DNA of 64,000 nucleotides, taken from the NCBI GenBank assembly GCA_020744225.1, contig JAGMWG010000008.1, positions 62,001 to 126,000 on the forward strand, given 5' to 3'. The position numbers and the translations under genes were made by a program. Every line of letters starts with the position of its first letter. Position 1 is the stretch's first letter. Below are positions 8,330 to 19,643 of the stretch, piece by piece. Origin of the DNA: Paraphoma chrysanthemicola (Eukaryota > Ascomycota > Dothideomycetes > Pleosporales > Phaeosphaeriaceae). The notes beneath the pieces were generated by a model. It was not told where the DNA came from, did no database searches, and worked only from the letters and a program-made list of their open reading frames with translations.

Positions 8330-11040
8330 ATGGGCAGTAGTTCTAATGGCGCTAAAATGACAAATGATCCCTTTGATCTGTTGTTTCCGAATACCTCATC
8401 CCCCAAACCAGATGTGAACATCGGTGCTGGAAGCAGTAACGAGGATGCGACACGTTCTGGCTCGAAAGAGCGAGGTAAAGTCCCCAATTGTGTTTCCGCC
8501 GCCCAGATACATCATAGTTAATGTCGTAGCAGATGAGATAGCCGCTTCGAGCGAGGACTTTAGCATGTCGTGGTCCGACTTTCTACCAGCGGCACCTCTA
8601 GCGAAAGTCATGTCATACTGCGTGAATATTCCTGATTTTGGAATTGACAGGGCTATCAGCTTGGATCAAATCAATACTCAAGTCACCGTAAGCATCTGGG
8701 ACCCACCCGACTCTAGCGACATCAGTGTACGGATACCAGATGGCGTGAACACGCTACATGGTTGCACTGTCTGGATCAGTTCTGCAAGCCCTACCCTCGA
8801 TCCTGACGCGCTGATTTTAGAGTTGATCAACCTCGGGTTTGGTAAATCCCTAGATGCCCATTTCGATCTTCCCATGGATTTATGCGTGGGAGGCCAAATT
8901 ACCAGCTGGAATTCTAAAAGAAGTTTTGAAATCGAATTCGTGTCGAATGCCTACGACGCAGCACTTCCGCACTTGGGCAATCGAGTAGCTGCTGATGCAG
9001 ATCCGTTGGCCAGAATGTTGGGCCTTGCATCTTACAATTTTAGCAACTCTGCCTCTTACGTCTTTAAGTCTCCTGCTGGTCATGCCAGCAGTGTCGCAAT
9101 GTCACCAATGTCGAACTTTGGCTCGCCCGCAAGTTTTATGACGGCAAGCAGTCCCGCTTCTTTCATGACCGCTAGGTCAGCTTACACAAGCCCGGCAATG
9201 GGCATGATGAGCGGTCTGAGTCCAACGATGCGCATCGCCACAATCAGAGAAGAAGAGCCACCAGATCCGAGCATGCCTGCGCCGCTACAAAAGCTCCGAG
9301 ATGACTACTATGTGCATCTGCACCGACAAAAGATTGTGCAGCCATTCGACAAGGAGCTCAACTGGTCTGGCAAGGGCCAGCACGTCACATTCCTCCCCAA
9401 GGACTCTGTTCCTGTTTCCGTGCTTTGTCACCTCGGAGCATCCATGACTGCCAAAGTTGACAAGGTCTTATGTCGACGAATTGCAATTGCGAGAAAAACA
9501 ATGAGATGTTCACGCCAGTGGACCGTAGCAGATGCACTGCGCGAGGTTTATCATCTGCAGAACCTATCACACGCGCACATTATACAGCTCGTTGGAACTT
9601 ACTTGCAAGGTCGGAACTTCTCAATACTTATGTATCCAGCAGCGGATTGTCATCTGGGAACTTTCCTGGAAGATATAGCCGACTCAACGACCACGTCATC
9701 GTATGATCAGTCGCGACTACGATCGTTCCTACTCACATCCTTGGGCTGCATGGCCTCAGCTCTTGCGTACGTTCACAACAGTACCACCAAACATATGGAC
9801 ATTAAACCGCAAAATATACTTGTCCGTCTTTGCGAAGATGAGTTCATACGGTGGCGCATTTATCTAGCCGATTTCGGCCTCTCTCGATCGTTCGCGTCCC
9901 AAGATCACAGTCAGACAGATGGTCCAACCTCTCGCACTCCGCGGTACTGCGCCCCCGAAGTCTACCAATATGAGAGCAGAGGTCGTTCTGCGGACATCTT
10001 TTCGCTTGGTTGCGTCTATACTGAGGTTCTGACAGTTCTTGCTGGTGATCACCCTACAGACTTCGCAGACTTTCGGCGTGGCGATGGAACAGACGAGTCG
10101 TTCCACGCAAATCTGCCTCGAGTGACCGAATGGCTATGCGAGAAGTTACCAGCACGTTTCCGCACATGTTTAGGTTCTATACAGCTTGGTCAGGCCGAAA
10201 TCTGGCTTCAACACACCAGAGCCATGATTTGCGAGATACCAGAAGGGCGACCAAGCGCACAACGGATCCTACAACAACTACCAGCTGGCTACACCTGGGC
10301 TTGTTGTATGCAGGGACCAGAACCCTACGTAGCATATCACGCCATGCAGGCATTGCCACAAGCGAATGAGGCGTCTAGACTCGGTGATGTCAGAGAGCAT
10401 GATGCACAAGAACCCCAACAGGAACCCAGGTCAAGGGACGACGCAGGACGCAGCTTGGACGGGTATCATTCGGATCGTGTGAAGAAAAGGAAATCCATTG
10501 CCGATAATGATCAATCTCGAAGTCGTGATCACATCATTCATCCAGGCTGGAGCGCGGGTCGGGACTTTCATCAGCCTGGAAATAGTAAGTCACCACCAAG
10601 GATTGGTGAAAAACGACACACTAAGTCAAGCAGCTACCCGTCATGCCATCTCACAATCGTTGCGTCCAGAATCACAAACGGGTGACAACGGTTTAGAAGC
10701 CTACCAACTGCAGCTTATGCTTCTCGAACAGCAGAACAAGAAGCGATTGCTCATGGCCCGACAAGAACAGGATCGGTTGAGTAGCGTTGAAGTCCAGAAC
10801 CAAACAAGTTCGACGCAGTCACCGCCTGGAACAGGTTCTCACGCTTTGCAAGATTACCAGCTGCAGCTTCTGCTGCTTGAACAACAGAAGAAGAAACGGA
10901 AGCTTATGGAAGAAGAAGCAGAGAATCAGTTGAGGCGTGTTGAAGAAGCGGAGAATGCGTTGAGGCGTGTTGAAGAACAAAATCCCGCAGGATCGATGAA
11001 GCCACCGCTCAGAACAAACCCCATTTTGCCAGATGACTAG
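8330..11040 (+). CDS. Fungal protein kinase with C-terminal LQDYQLQLMLLEQQ repeats
   Basis: Three exons: 8330-8474, 8533-10584 and 10634-11040 (acceptor could be 10630; AAG/CAG tandem site). Product about 867 residues. The junction codons are Asp (G+AT) and Thr. Seen: an N-terminal ~330 residues of unknown type with Ser/Met-rich repeats (SPASFMTA); a kinase domain with VAIK-like lysine (IAIARKTM), alphaC Glu (REVYHL), HMDIKPQNIL catalytic loop, DFGLSRS, APEVY and a DIFSLGCV helix. The glycine-rich loop is degenerate (LGASMTAKVDKV), but the catalytic Lys, Glu, Asp and DFG Asp are all present, so activity is plausible. The tail holds two copies of a 27-residue Gln/Leu/Lys-rich helix repeat and a duplicated 30-bp unit. 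The frame stops at 11040 inside a third, damaged copy. Substrate and pathway unknown. Confidence 0.8.
10693..10773 (+). repeat. Helical repeat copy R1 (27 codons)
   Basis: Encodes LEAYQLQLMLLEQQNKKRLL followed by MARQEQD. Intact, in frame in the last kinase exon. Amphipathic with a Gln/Leu face and a basic KKR patch. Confidence 0.85.
10846..10926 (+). repeat. Helical repeat copy R2 (27 codons)
   Basis: Encodes LQDYQLQLLLLEQQKKKRKL followed by MEEEAEN. In frame with R1, 24 codons downstream. Confidence 0.85.
10918..10977 (+). repeat. Two tandem copies of a 30-bp unit
   Basis: Copies at 10918-10947 and 10948-10977 differ at three bases. They encode AENQLRRVEE and AENALRRVEE, extending the helix of repeat R2. 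Confidence 0.85.
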
Positions 11041-11106
11041 ACGGAGCTAGTGCTTCTTGAATAACACGATAAGAAAGAAGAGCTTGTGGCTCAACAATAA
11101 CAGGAT
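11026..11106 (+). repeat. Helical repeat copy R3, broken by three stop codons
   Basis: In the frame of R1 and R2 this reads L-P-D-D-stop-T-E-L-V-L-L-E-stop-H-D-K-K-E-E-L-V-A-Q-Q-stop, aligning column by column with R1/R2/R4. The first two stops (11038 TAG, 11062 TAA) sit exactly at positions that are Gln (CAG or CAA) in the intact copies, which is a C-to-T change in a CpA context. The third (11098 TAA) replaces a Glu codon. Confidence 0.75.
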
Positions 11107-11413
11107 GACTTTGTTCCAGGCAATGACGAGCTACAGCGAGTACTGCAAGAACCGGGGCCCAAGCAAAGAACCATTACTTACACCACACGATCATATGTAA
11201 TTAGATAACGATCATTTATCTCCCATGCGTGAGCAACAGAAAGGGAAGCATAAACTGGTGTTGACACCTGGACCACCTCCATCAAGCGAGGCGCAACTGG
11301 AGGATTACCAGCTCCAGCTCATGCTCCTTGAACAGCAGAGAAAGAAGCGCTTGCTAGCGGCACGAACTCAAGAAAGTGCTGGCGCGCAAAGTACAACTAT
11401 GAACGTTGCTTGA
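11041..11413 (+). pseudogene. Decayed 3' end of the kinase tail
   Basis: Continuation of the kinase last exon past its present stop. It contains damaged repeat R3 and intact repeat R4 separated by further stops (for example 11098) and a frame change. No canonical intron links R2 to R4 in frame. This looks like recent loss of the C-terminal part; the present protein would end in Pro-Asp-Asp at 11037. Confidence 0.55.
11297..11377 (+). repeat. Helical repeat copy R4, intact but frame-shifted
   Basis: Encodes LEDYQLQLMLLEQQRKKRLL followed by AARTQES. It is in a different frame from R1-R3, within an open stretch 11225-11413. It is the best-preserved match to R1 although it lies beyond the stop codons, so the ancestral kinase tail probably extended to about 11413. 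Confidence 0.75.
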
Positions 11414-12852
11414 TCATCCAGCCACGAAAAGGGGAGGACATGAGCGAAGTCGACGTCTTTTCCGCCGTCTGGTTACTGAGTTCCTCATCACACCACCTGG
11501 GGACCCATTCGTCATCGCGCAGCAATGATGCAGCAGGAATTGACCCATCAGGGACTTCCGTCTTAGAAGCCTCAAACGACATATTTTCCCGGTACGCCAA
11601 TGGCACTCCAGTCCCGGCCTCGCAATCCCGGCCCCGCAATGTTCACATAGATCAATCTGACCCTCAGAAGTATACTCCCTTTCACCAATTCACCGACATT
11701 ACACTCCACGAGTCGCATTATCGACATAACAAGCGCTGGAACTGCATCAACACCGAGACGCGCCATCTCCAACCACATCAACCATATCAACCTAAGCACA
11801 TCCATACCGTCCATGTGCATGCTTGGCAACCCTGATCTCACGGAACACGCACGCCGTGCTACCAGCAAGGAGCTCAGGTGATCTGTTGCACGTGTGTAGA
11901 ATTGACGCTGGGAGTCCACGCCGATCTCGTGATATAGAACGAGAAAGGAGGATTTCTATGCGCGGGTCGGAGATTTTGTGGGTACGGCGAAGTGGACGGG
12001 TATATGGTGATGAGATTGTACGGAAATGGGATGGTGAGATACTGTGTACCGTTTTATGATAGACTGGGCGGCAAATTTAGAAGGACAATGGGCTCATTTT
12101 GCCTCCTAGTCTGGTCAAAAACATGTTGCCTATAGTGAAATTCGCAGACTCCACTCATTGTTCAGCCATGACCGTGTCACGTCACATGTAAAGCACCTAC
12201 TCTAGCAAATCTGCTCATTCTAATTTCGCCAATACCCTCCACCCACTGACACCACCATCTCTCTGCACCTCAACGAATCACATTCACAGTCACAGGCACA
12301 CAAACACAAAAAAATGAAGTCATAACGTCTTGATTCCGTATAAAGATACTCTCCCCCTTCACCTCAGTTTCAGGTCAAGACATATCTAATCTCGTCCTCT
12401 CATATGAACTGCCGACAAAAATGCAACACGCGCAGAAAATCCCGGAACTTGCTCTTTCTCTTTCTCTACAGCAGCAAGGCACAACACACACGCACACAAA
12501 GTAGCTCTTTTCGTTCCTCCCCCCGTCTTCGTTCCGTACCGCGCGCGGATAATGTACAAAGAACAGCATTATGTAAGATCCCAAAACGGTCTCGTGGGAA
12601 TTATGCGCAGCAGAGATGCCCAAGACTCCGAATAGCACAGCAAGGACAACAGTAGGCGAGTAAAGACAGAAAAAGCAAGTGAAAAGTCCGCCCCGGGCTT
12701 GGACAAAGCAAGCCGTGCCAAGAATGCGCCGAATGGAAATGGGGTACTTGGAGGGAAGGAGACAGGAAGGTATGTAGAATCTGAACGCCGCGCTGTACAT
12801 GATGAGATGCTGAATCGCCACAAATTGGACACGACACGCAGGAGAGGTGGCA
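11414..12852. other. Intergenic, no supported gene
   Basis: 1.4 kb between the kinase remnant and the ptaB-like gene. Short frames on both strands lack family motifs and introns. The right end is the 3' untranslated region of the minus-strand ptaB-like gene. No repeat or RNA gene recognised. Confidence 0.45.
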
Positions 12853-15246
12853 CTAGTTACCGCCCTTCATCCTCTTGCCACCTCCTACCCTCGGACTTTG
12901 CTTGACCTTTGCGCCGTTCATCTCGCCGTCGTCGAGGTCGATCTTGGCTGTGCTTCGTCGTCGTTTGTTTTGCATGTTGGGTGAGGTGTTGACGCTAGCC
13001 GTGTGCGAGCTCGTGCTTTGCTGCTTGACCATGGGATGTGAGTTGGGTGACGGAGTATGCATCATGCCGGGTGATCCATTCATACCGTTAGGAAGGAGCT
13101 GGTTTTGCATTGCCGGCGACATGAACATGTGCTGGCCGGGCTGCCCAGGTCCCGGAGGCCGTACGCCTGGCGGCATGTTTGGCTGTTGCATTTGCTGGCC
13201 CTGATTTTGTCCTGGATTCTGCGGACCCATCGGTGCGGGGTTCTTGGCCATCATCATGCCGTTCCAATGCTCGAGCGCCTCGCTGGGCTTCATCTCGGCG
13301 TGGTCGAGATAGTGCGCCATGAGGCTGGTCATGTTGTTCATCGTTTCGTATATCTGCCGTCGTCAGCATCCATGCTGTGTAGTTTTCTTTTCCGTGTACT
13401 TGCCTCGAGGTAGCTCTGCAGCACGGGCGGCAATCCGAATTCGGTGACACCAGCCGTGGGCAGTTTCGAGAACGGTAGGTATGGTTCCGGGGGCTCGGCT
13501 GCTCTTTGCTGCTTCAACTTTGCATTTTTGCTCATCCGAGGCGACTGGTTGGGGTTCATCTGATTGGGCGAGGGCTGGTGGAACATCTGCTCGAGGGCCG
13601 AGCGAGGTATGAATTGTTGGTGGCCAGTGCCTTCGAATTGCAGCCACTCCATCTTTTCCGAGCCAGACCAAAAAGCCGTCAGCTTTCCAGTGTAGACCAC
13701 CTGACACTGGTTCCGGTAGGTATAGATGAACTTGGCCCGATCACACGTGACCTTCACCTCAGATGGTGAGGTCTTCTCGGTCGCTCCATCCAGCGTGATT
13801 TGCAGGTTGGTGACATCAGTTTTGAAGAGGGTGTAGAAGTAGCGTGGTAGCGCAGCGTAGACAATCTCGAACTGCTTCGTCCTTTCCGACGCAGTATGGT
13901 AGACGCAATGTATAAAGGATCCTGTGTCGGCGAAGAACTTGTCCACGAATGCTTGCCATCGCTCGACCTTGTTTTCCTCGCTGTTGCTGTTGATGCTGAT
14001 GAACCGCCCTATCTGGTCCACGAAGTTCATCAATTTCAGAGTTCCTTGACCACCGGTAGCCTGTGCTTGTTGCTTCATCATAGCCATGTTTCGAGCTTGT
14101 GCTGCCTGCTGTTGCACTGCTTGGGCTTGTGCCTGGGCCTGAACCTGAGCTTGCTGGACCATTGCGGGATTCCGTTGCTGCATTTGGGCAGGGTCCTGAG
14201 GTTGCTGGTTGGGCTGTTGGGGTAGATTTGCTGGTTGTGCGGGGGCAGGCGTCTGCTGACCTGGCTGTGGGCCGGACTGTTGCAGTTGTTGTTGCTGCAG
14301 TTGTTGTTGTTGCTGTTGCTGTTGCTGTTGTTGCTGCGGTGGGGGCTGTTGCTGCTGAGGTGGCGGTTGTTGTTGAGGTGTGGGCGGAGGGGCGGGTGAT
14401 GCGTGTCCTTGATGGCTCATGGCTGATTGTGGACGAAGGGGCCCTTGCTGTGGCTGTGACGTTGTTGGCGGTCCCTGGTTGGCATTTTGACTATGGTTGC
14501 TCTGCTGAGAATGAGCGTGCTGCATAGCAATAGCCTGTGCCTGAGCCTGCTGCTGTTGTTGCTGCTGGGCCATGTGTTGTTGTTGGGCGTGCGCTGCTTG
14601 AGCCTGAGCAATGGCTGCCGCCTGTTGGGGGCCAGCCTGTTGCTGGTTTGACATTTGCTGCTGTTGCTGCTGCAGCGCCTGGAGATGAGTAGGCAAATTC
14701 ACGCCGAAGGGCTGCTGGCCCATGCGTTGCTGCATTTGTGCCATTTGCTGCGGGTTCATGTTCTGCATATTTGGCATGGGGTTCTGGAAGCCGCCCATGC
14801 CCATGCCGCCCTGGCCCATACCACCCTGCTGCTGTTGCTGCTGCTGAGCTAGCATAGCTTGCTGGTGTCGATGTTGCAGGAAAGCTTGCTGCTGGGCGTT
14901 TCTTTGCTGCATAAGAGCGGGGTTCACTGTGGAGGTCAGCGCAAGTCGGATCGGATGGAACGGAGTACTCACTCATGCCTGGGTGCGCCTGCTGCTGCTG
15001 CGCAAACATGTGTGCTTGCTGAGGCTGCAAATGCGACAAAGCGTGTGCATTTGGGCCTCCCATGCCCTGCTGCATGCCCATCATGGGCCCAGCCTGGCTC
15101 ACGGGGCCATTGGGACCTGACACGCCCGGATGCATGCCAGGCGGCATCTGCTGGCCCGGATTTGGCCCAGGTCCGCCCATGGGGTGGCCATGCGGCATGC
15201 CTTGCGGGTGCATGCCCGGGTTGTGTGGATAGCTCGTGGTCATCAT
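12853..15246 (-). CDS. ptaB: LIM-domain-binding morphogenesis regulator (PtaB/Mfg1/LDB1 family)
   Basis: Three exons: 14973-15246, 13404-14926 and 12853-13353; product 765 residues. The first intron is 46 bp GT-AG; the second (13354-13403) is a GC-AG intron (GCAAGT donor) that joins SYLE to IYETMNNMTSLM in perfect frame. Seen: a Met/Gly/Pro-rich start, a long poly-Gln region (about residues 140-370), then a LIM-bind domain (about residues 400-550: LMNFVDQIGRFISINS, FFADTGSF, YAALPRYFYTLF), then a C-terminal helical segment and a basic KRRRSTAK...GGGKRMKGG end. Family members are nuclear adaptors; in Aspergillus PtaB works with SomA, and in yeasts Mfg1 works with Flo8-type factors to control adhesion and filamentous growth. 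The symbol is by family resemblance. Confidence 0.9.
14278..14385 (-). repeat. CAG/CAA glutamine-codon tract in the ptaB-like gene
   Basis: Near-continuous run of glutamine codons (CTG/TTG on the plus strand) interrupted by Leu and Pro codons. Mixed CAG/CAA use should limit slippage, but tracts of this sort often vary in length between strains. Confidence 0.85.
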
Positions 15247-18200
15247 CCTGCCAACGCTTCGGTGCGGGCCACGGCCTCGCAGGGCAGTCGCGACGTGTGC
15301 TGGGGAAGGTGCGACTGGAGTGGGAAGAAACAGTCGCAGTAATGGGTAAGCGCGACCAACAAGTCCGCTGAAGAGGTGCGATGCGGGTGCGAACTATCGC
15401 GCGCAATGCATGCGTACGCTGACAGGCGCGATCGCGTCAAGGACAGTGGGCGCGATAATGGCTCGGATGGCTGCGACACCTTCAACGGGCTTGCAGACAC
15501 GAAATCACGAGTCGAGGTGAAGCACACGAGAAATGCCGGAGCGAGCGGTGGTCGAGCGTCCGCGGAGAGGTCGCGCCGCAAGCGATGGGGGCTGCTCGGC
15601 GGGATTCGGCGTTGGCGACGAGTCGAGGATGCGATGAAAAGTGCGCCGTGTGGTGTCGCGACGGGTGCAGCGCGATGTTCACGGGCGTCCAGGCGTGGTG
15701 TTGAGGGCTGCGGCAGGAAATGGCGCGATGTCGTGTCGGGCGCTGTCGTGTCGCATCCGTCCCGCAGTGCGGTGGAGAGAGCGAGCGGCGGGGAGCGGGT
15801 CTGCAGAGGGCGCAGTGGCGTGTAGGCAGGCTGTCTCTGTGTATGCGACTGAGCATCCGCTCGCGGCGAGGATGCAGGGCCTGGGGTGGAGTGCCAGGAA
15901 CGCGGCGGGCGGCGGTGGTGGAGGTGCTGTCAGGTGTGATGAGGCCGCCGATCAGCGACAGGTTAGGGGCTGTTTCGGTATCGCGCAAAAAGCTGCGAGG
16001 CTGGGCGCCAGCAATTTGCCGTATCCAACTCCTGCTTTCTGGCGCGCCGGATCAAGCAGCGACACAACCGATATCGTCGTTGATGTCGATGTGCTTCTGC
16101 TGGTCGTCTCGAGTGCTTTTACGGCGCCGTCCGATGGTCCATGCGATGGAGCGCGACCACATCATGCGCCGGTGATGACAAAAACTTGGCCGAATCGGGC
16201 CGTCACGTGAGACAGCAATCTTGGCAGTCGCGCTAAAATTCGCGCTCACTTTTCTCGACTGCAGCTTCTGCCGATATAAATTCTCTCCAACAACAACACT
16301 CACAACAACATGCCTTCTCACCTGCTTGTGCCTGCCATGCGCTTGCTAATACTGACAGCGAGCTTCTCCCCAGCTGAGTGACTCTGTAAGTCTCACCTCC
16401 TCCCTCCCACCTCCTCTGGAGTGATGATACACCATCTTTCTTCTTTTCCCAACCGATTCGACCTTGAAGAAATCTAAGCTGTCCGGGTGCCTTTCGCAGG
16501 GCGCCTGCTACTTGCCAGTACTTTCGTCTGACCTCACCTTCATCTCTACCTGCTTTATCGCTGAGGTGGTTCAAGTTGCTGACAGTGTCGCACAGATTGC
16601 CTGAACGTGTTTGACCTCCTCCCCACCATGCGCGTGCAGCAGCTTTACGTGCCGAAGCTTCCACCGATGCGTCCATGATTTCGAGGATATACCTGCAGCC
16701 GGTCAACAATGCGCCTGTCGCTACTATGCAGTGCTGCTACCTCAGTTAGAAGACACTAGAACGATGTTCGGTCTAGGCATGGATTCATGTCAGGTCCCTA
16801 TATCATGGCTAACTCCAGCTACACTTGTTCTCATGGCTCCACAGGTCAGTACCTTCTTCTCCTTCAACTCCCATCTTTCATGATGAAACATTCCTACATT
16901 CGCAGTTTCCACGCTAGCCATCAATTGAACCTACAACCGATGGACAATGAGCGCGAATACCTTCCTTGGATGTCTGATCCTTCTACCCACATACCTCTTC
17001 GTTTACTATGATCATTACGATGCATCTGCTGACGAACGAGAACAGATTGGAAATGCGTCGCATCACTTACGTGCAGGTCTGGGCGAAGTAGTCGTAGTCT
17101 CAGTGCATTATCGTAGCAATTCAAAATATTCTTTAGTAGTTCAATGGCCATACTCGTGTGTCCCCTTATACCTTTATCGACTCGCGCCCCATCCACTTCA
17201 CATCGTGGTGCAGCCATCAAACTGATCGAACAGCTGTCGCAAACCTTGAATACATCGCCGCACCATGCACGTGACGCAACTATCACTGCAGTACATAGCT
17301 CTAACTACTCCCTTGCCAAGTGGTTACACACAAGCCTCCAGTTCAGACGCAACCGCAATGATGCTCTACGGTCAAACATGATCCCGAATATCCAGATTAT
17401 CCAAACCAAATAACAAACCCTTGGTTCTCAGTCACTTCAACACGTTAATCTTTCTCGGCTGTAAAGCCTGCTGCGCGATTCGCATAGCTACATCATGAGG
17501 AACTTGTGTGCTGAAGTTATGGGGGTGAAGGGTCGTGTACTGAGTACCTACTTACCGTCTTGCTGACGTGGAGAAGGGGTAGGATATACGGATGTCCTAG
17601 TCCGCGCTGAGGCAAGTGGAAGAGGTAGCTTTGGAAGGATGATGTGGCTGTACTATTCTAGATTTAAGAGTGGTAGTGGCAAAGAGACGTGGATGTGCTT
17701 GTTCGGATGCTGTGAGAGTGCAAGTTGAATGGGTTGTGAAGGTTGGTTGGTGGTGGGGATTTGGGTTTTCGAGGATCGGGAGAAGGGATGATGCTTTGAG
17801 GCTGGGTGGGGTGTGAAGGACGCGCTTAGGTGTTGTGTAAGTCTATGGACTAGCTTGAGATGAAGTATGCCGTGGTAGTGGTATTGAGTGATTGTATAAT
17901 GAAATGCTAAGATGAGTGTTTGGTTGCCAAATTAAAGGAAGTGTGAATTGCAATGATGGAGACGTGTGTGTATAGTGATGAGTACCTCATCATGACGAAG
18001 TCTAGAGCAAGTGAACTTGCTAACGAAATGCTAACAGGAGTCCTGAAAACTGTGTAATGACCAACCCTTCCAACCTCAAAACCTTCCAACCACACCTCAT
18101 CGCCTTCTGAAACACACAAGGCTGAGATCGAGCCGCATACGCATCTGCACTTCGGGTCTATCCTCCCGTCGCGATCAGGCTGAGGCTTTGGACCCCACGA

Positions 18201-18498
18201 CTCCTGTCTCGTGCTGCAGATTCATGACTACACGCGGGATGGTGCGCAGATGTGCAGGTTTGGAAGTGTAGTGTGATTGGCGTGTAGGAAGCCACTGGTT
18301 ATGTTGTTGGTGTTGTGGAAGCCACCATGCATGCCGACGAGGCCGTGCATACCAATCGCCATTGTGGCGGGAGCTCGAGCGCTCAGCCCGATGGCAAGTG
18401 GGTGTGTCGCTTGAAGCATAAATACTCGCGTCAGCCTGTTGCATGTTTAACAGTCTTCCAATCTTTTCACTATCATTCTATAGCTTCGACAGTAACAT
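15247..18498. other. Long intergenic region upstream of the ptaB-like gene
   Basis: 3.25 kb with no supported coding gene, the longest such stretch in the window. The first ~900 bp are very GC/CpG-rich with fortuitous open frames. A TATA-like GATATAAATT at about 16273 followed by CA-rich sequence and a 23-codon ATG frame at 16311 could mark a plus-strand non-coding or leader transcript. From 17450 to 18000 the plus strand is G-rich. Large upstream regions are common for adhesion and filamentation regulators, so much of this may be ptaB regulatory DNA; that is inference. Confidence 0.4.
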
Positions 18499-19594
18499 AT
18501 GTCGTCCATCAGCCGTTCGGCTGTGCCCGTTGTCACAACGACCTTGTCAACTCCTGCCTCATTCAGTCGCAATGTTGCTTCACTCACCACGAGATTCGTC
18601 TACCCTTCAGAGTGCAAAGACAGATGGCAAATCGGGTATGTAGAATTGCCGGAATTGTGGGTGTATAGTGAGAACGAGCACGGAGGGCGATCGTGTCAAC
18701 CCTTGGGTCGGACGACAACATACAGCCCTGGCGTTTGTCCAGAAGACTTTTCCTTTGTGAGCATTGGAGAAACACAATACACGTTCAGCGGATTCCTGAA
18801 GACTCGTTGGGAGGGTATATGCTGTACAAGGTATGGACGCAACGGCTTGGTCTGACATGTGCTGATCGAGACTGTTTAGTTGGTTGAATGAGGGCATCAA
18901 TGGATGTCAGGCTAACATTACATCACCACTTCTTGCCTTCTCTCCAATGGTCTCAACCTACACGTCAGGAAATTCAAGAATTTTGGATGTTTTCTATTCC
19001 AGTTCAACCAAAGCGGGAGATCCTCCGGCATACAACATCACCACTATTTCATCGGGCTATGCATTCGCAGACGCCATTACCGTGGTATGGGAATCTTCAG
19101 ATCTCGCCAAATTTCCTGCAGACTACGCCGTCTCCCTCGCTAAACGCATGAGCGTGGACTTTACTCCCACGCCTACACCTAGCCCGACTAGCACCCCGCC
19201 CACTCCAGCCTCAACCAGCGATCTTCCTCGGGAAACAGGCTCGTCGGAAGGTCTCAGCACAGGTGCGAAAGCCGGCATCGGGGTAGGCGCATCTATTGGC
19301 GCCCTTCTCTTCGTTGGCCTTATCGCTGCGTTCGCACTCATTCGACGACGAAAGAAGACTGCCGCAAATGCCAACAACACTACCACAGATGACATCCCCG
19401 AGATGGCCGATCAAGACCAAGACCTAGCGAAACAGAAATGGTTCTTGGGCGGCCGATGGAGAAGTGAGGCTGAAGTCGAGCACAACACAAACGAGCTGGA
19501 TTCGCGAGCTGTGCACGTTGTTCCTGGCCCACCAGCAGAATTGGATGCCATAGAATATCGAAGAAATGAAGATATTGCGGAGCAAGGACGATAG
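18499..19594 (+). CDS. Single-pass Ser/Thr-rich membrane protein, paralogue A
   Basis: Two exons (18499-18830, 18880-19594) around a 49-bp intron; product 348 residues. Splice junction reads CCTSWLNEGINGCQANITS. Seen: a ~210-residue ectodomain without an obvious N-terminal signal peptide, with Cys residues and motifs DRW, SPGVC and a CC pair; a conserved VVWESSDLAKFPADYAVSLAK segment; a Pro/Thr/Ser-rich stalk (FTPTPTPSPTSTPP); one transmembrane helix (about residues 248-270, AGIGVGASIGALLFVGLIAAFALI) followed by RRRKK; and a ~75-residue cytoplasmic tail ending near PGPPAELD. The architecture resembles fungal wall-sensor-like surface proteins, but no named family is recognised. Its paralogue lies tail-to-tail downstream. 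Confidence 0.82.
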
Positions 19595-19643
19595 CTTTAT
19601 CGGGATTAAAGATTGGTGGAAAACGAACACACGTGGCCGTCTC

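Noticed and set aside
15380..16210. Several long overlapping frames in the CpG-rich block upstream of ptaB
   Set aside because: Open in many frames at once because of high GC; Arg/Ser/Ala-rich with no motif, so not coding.
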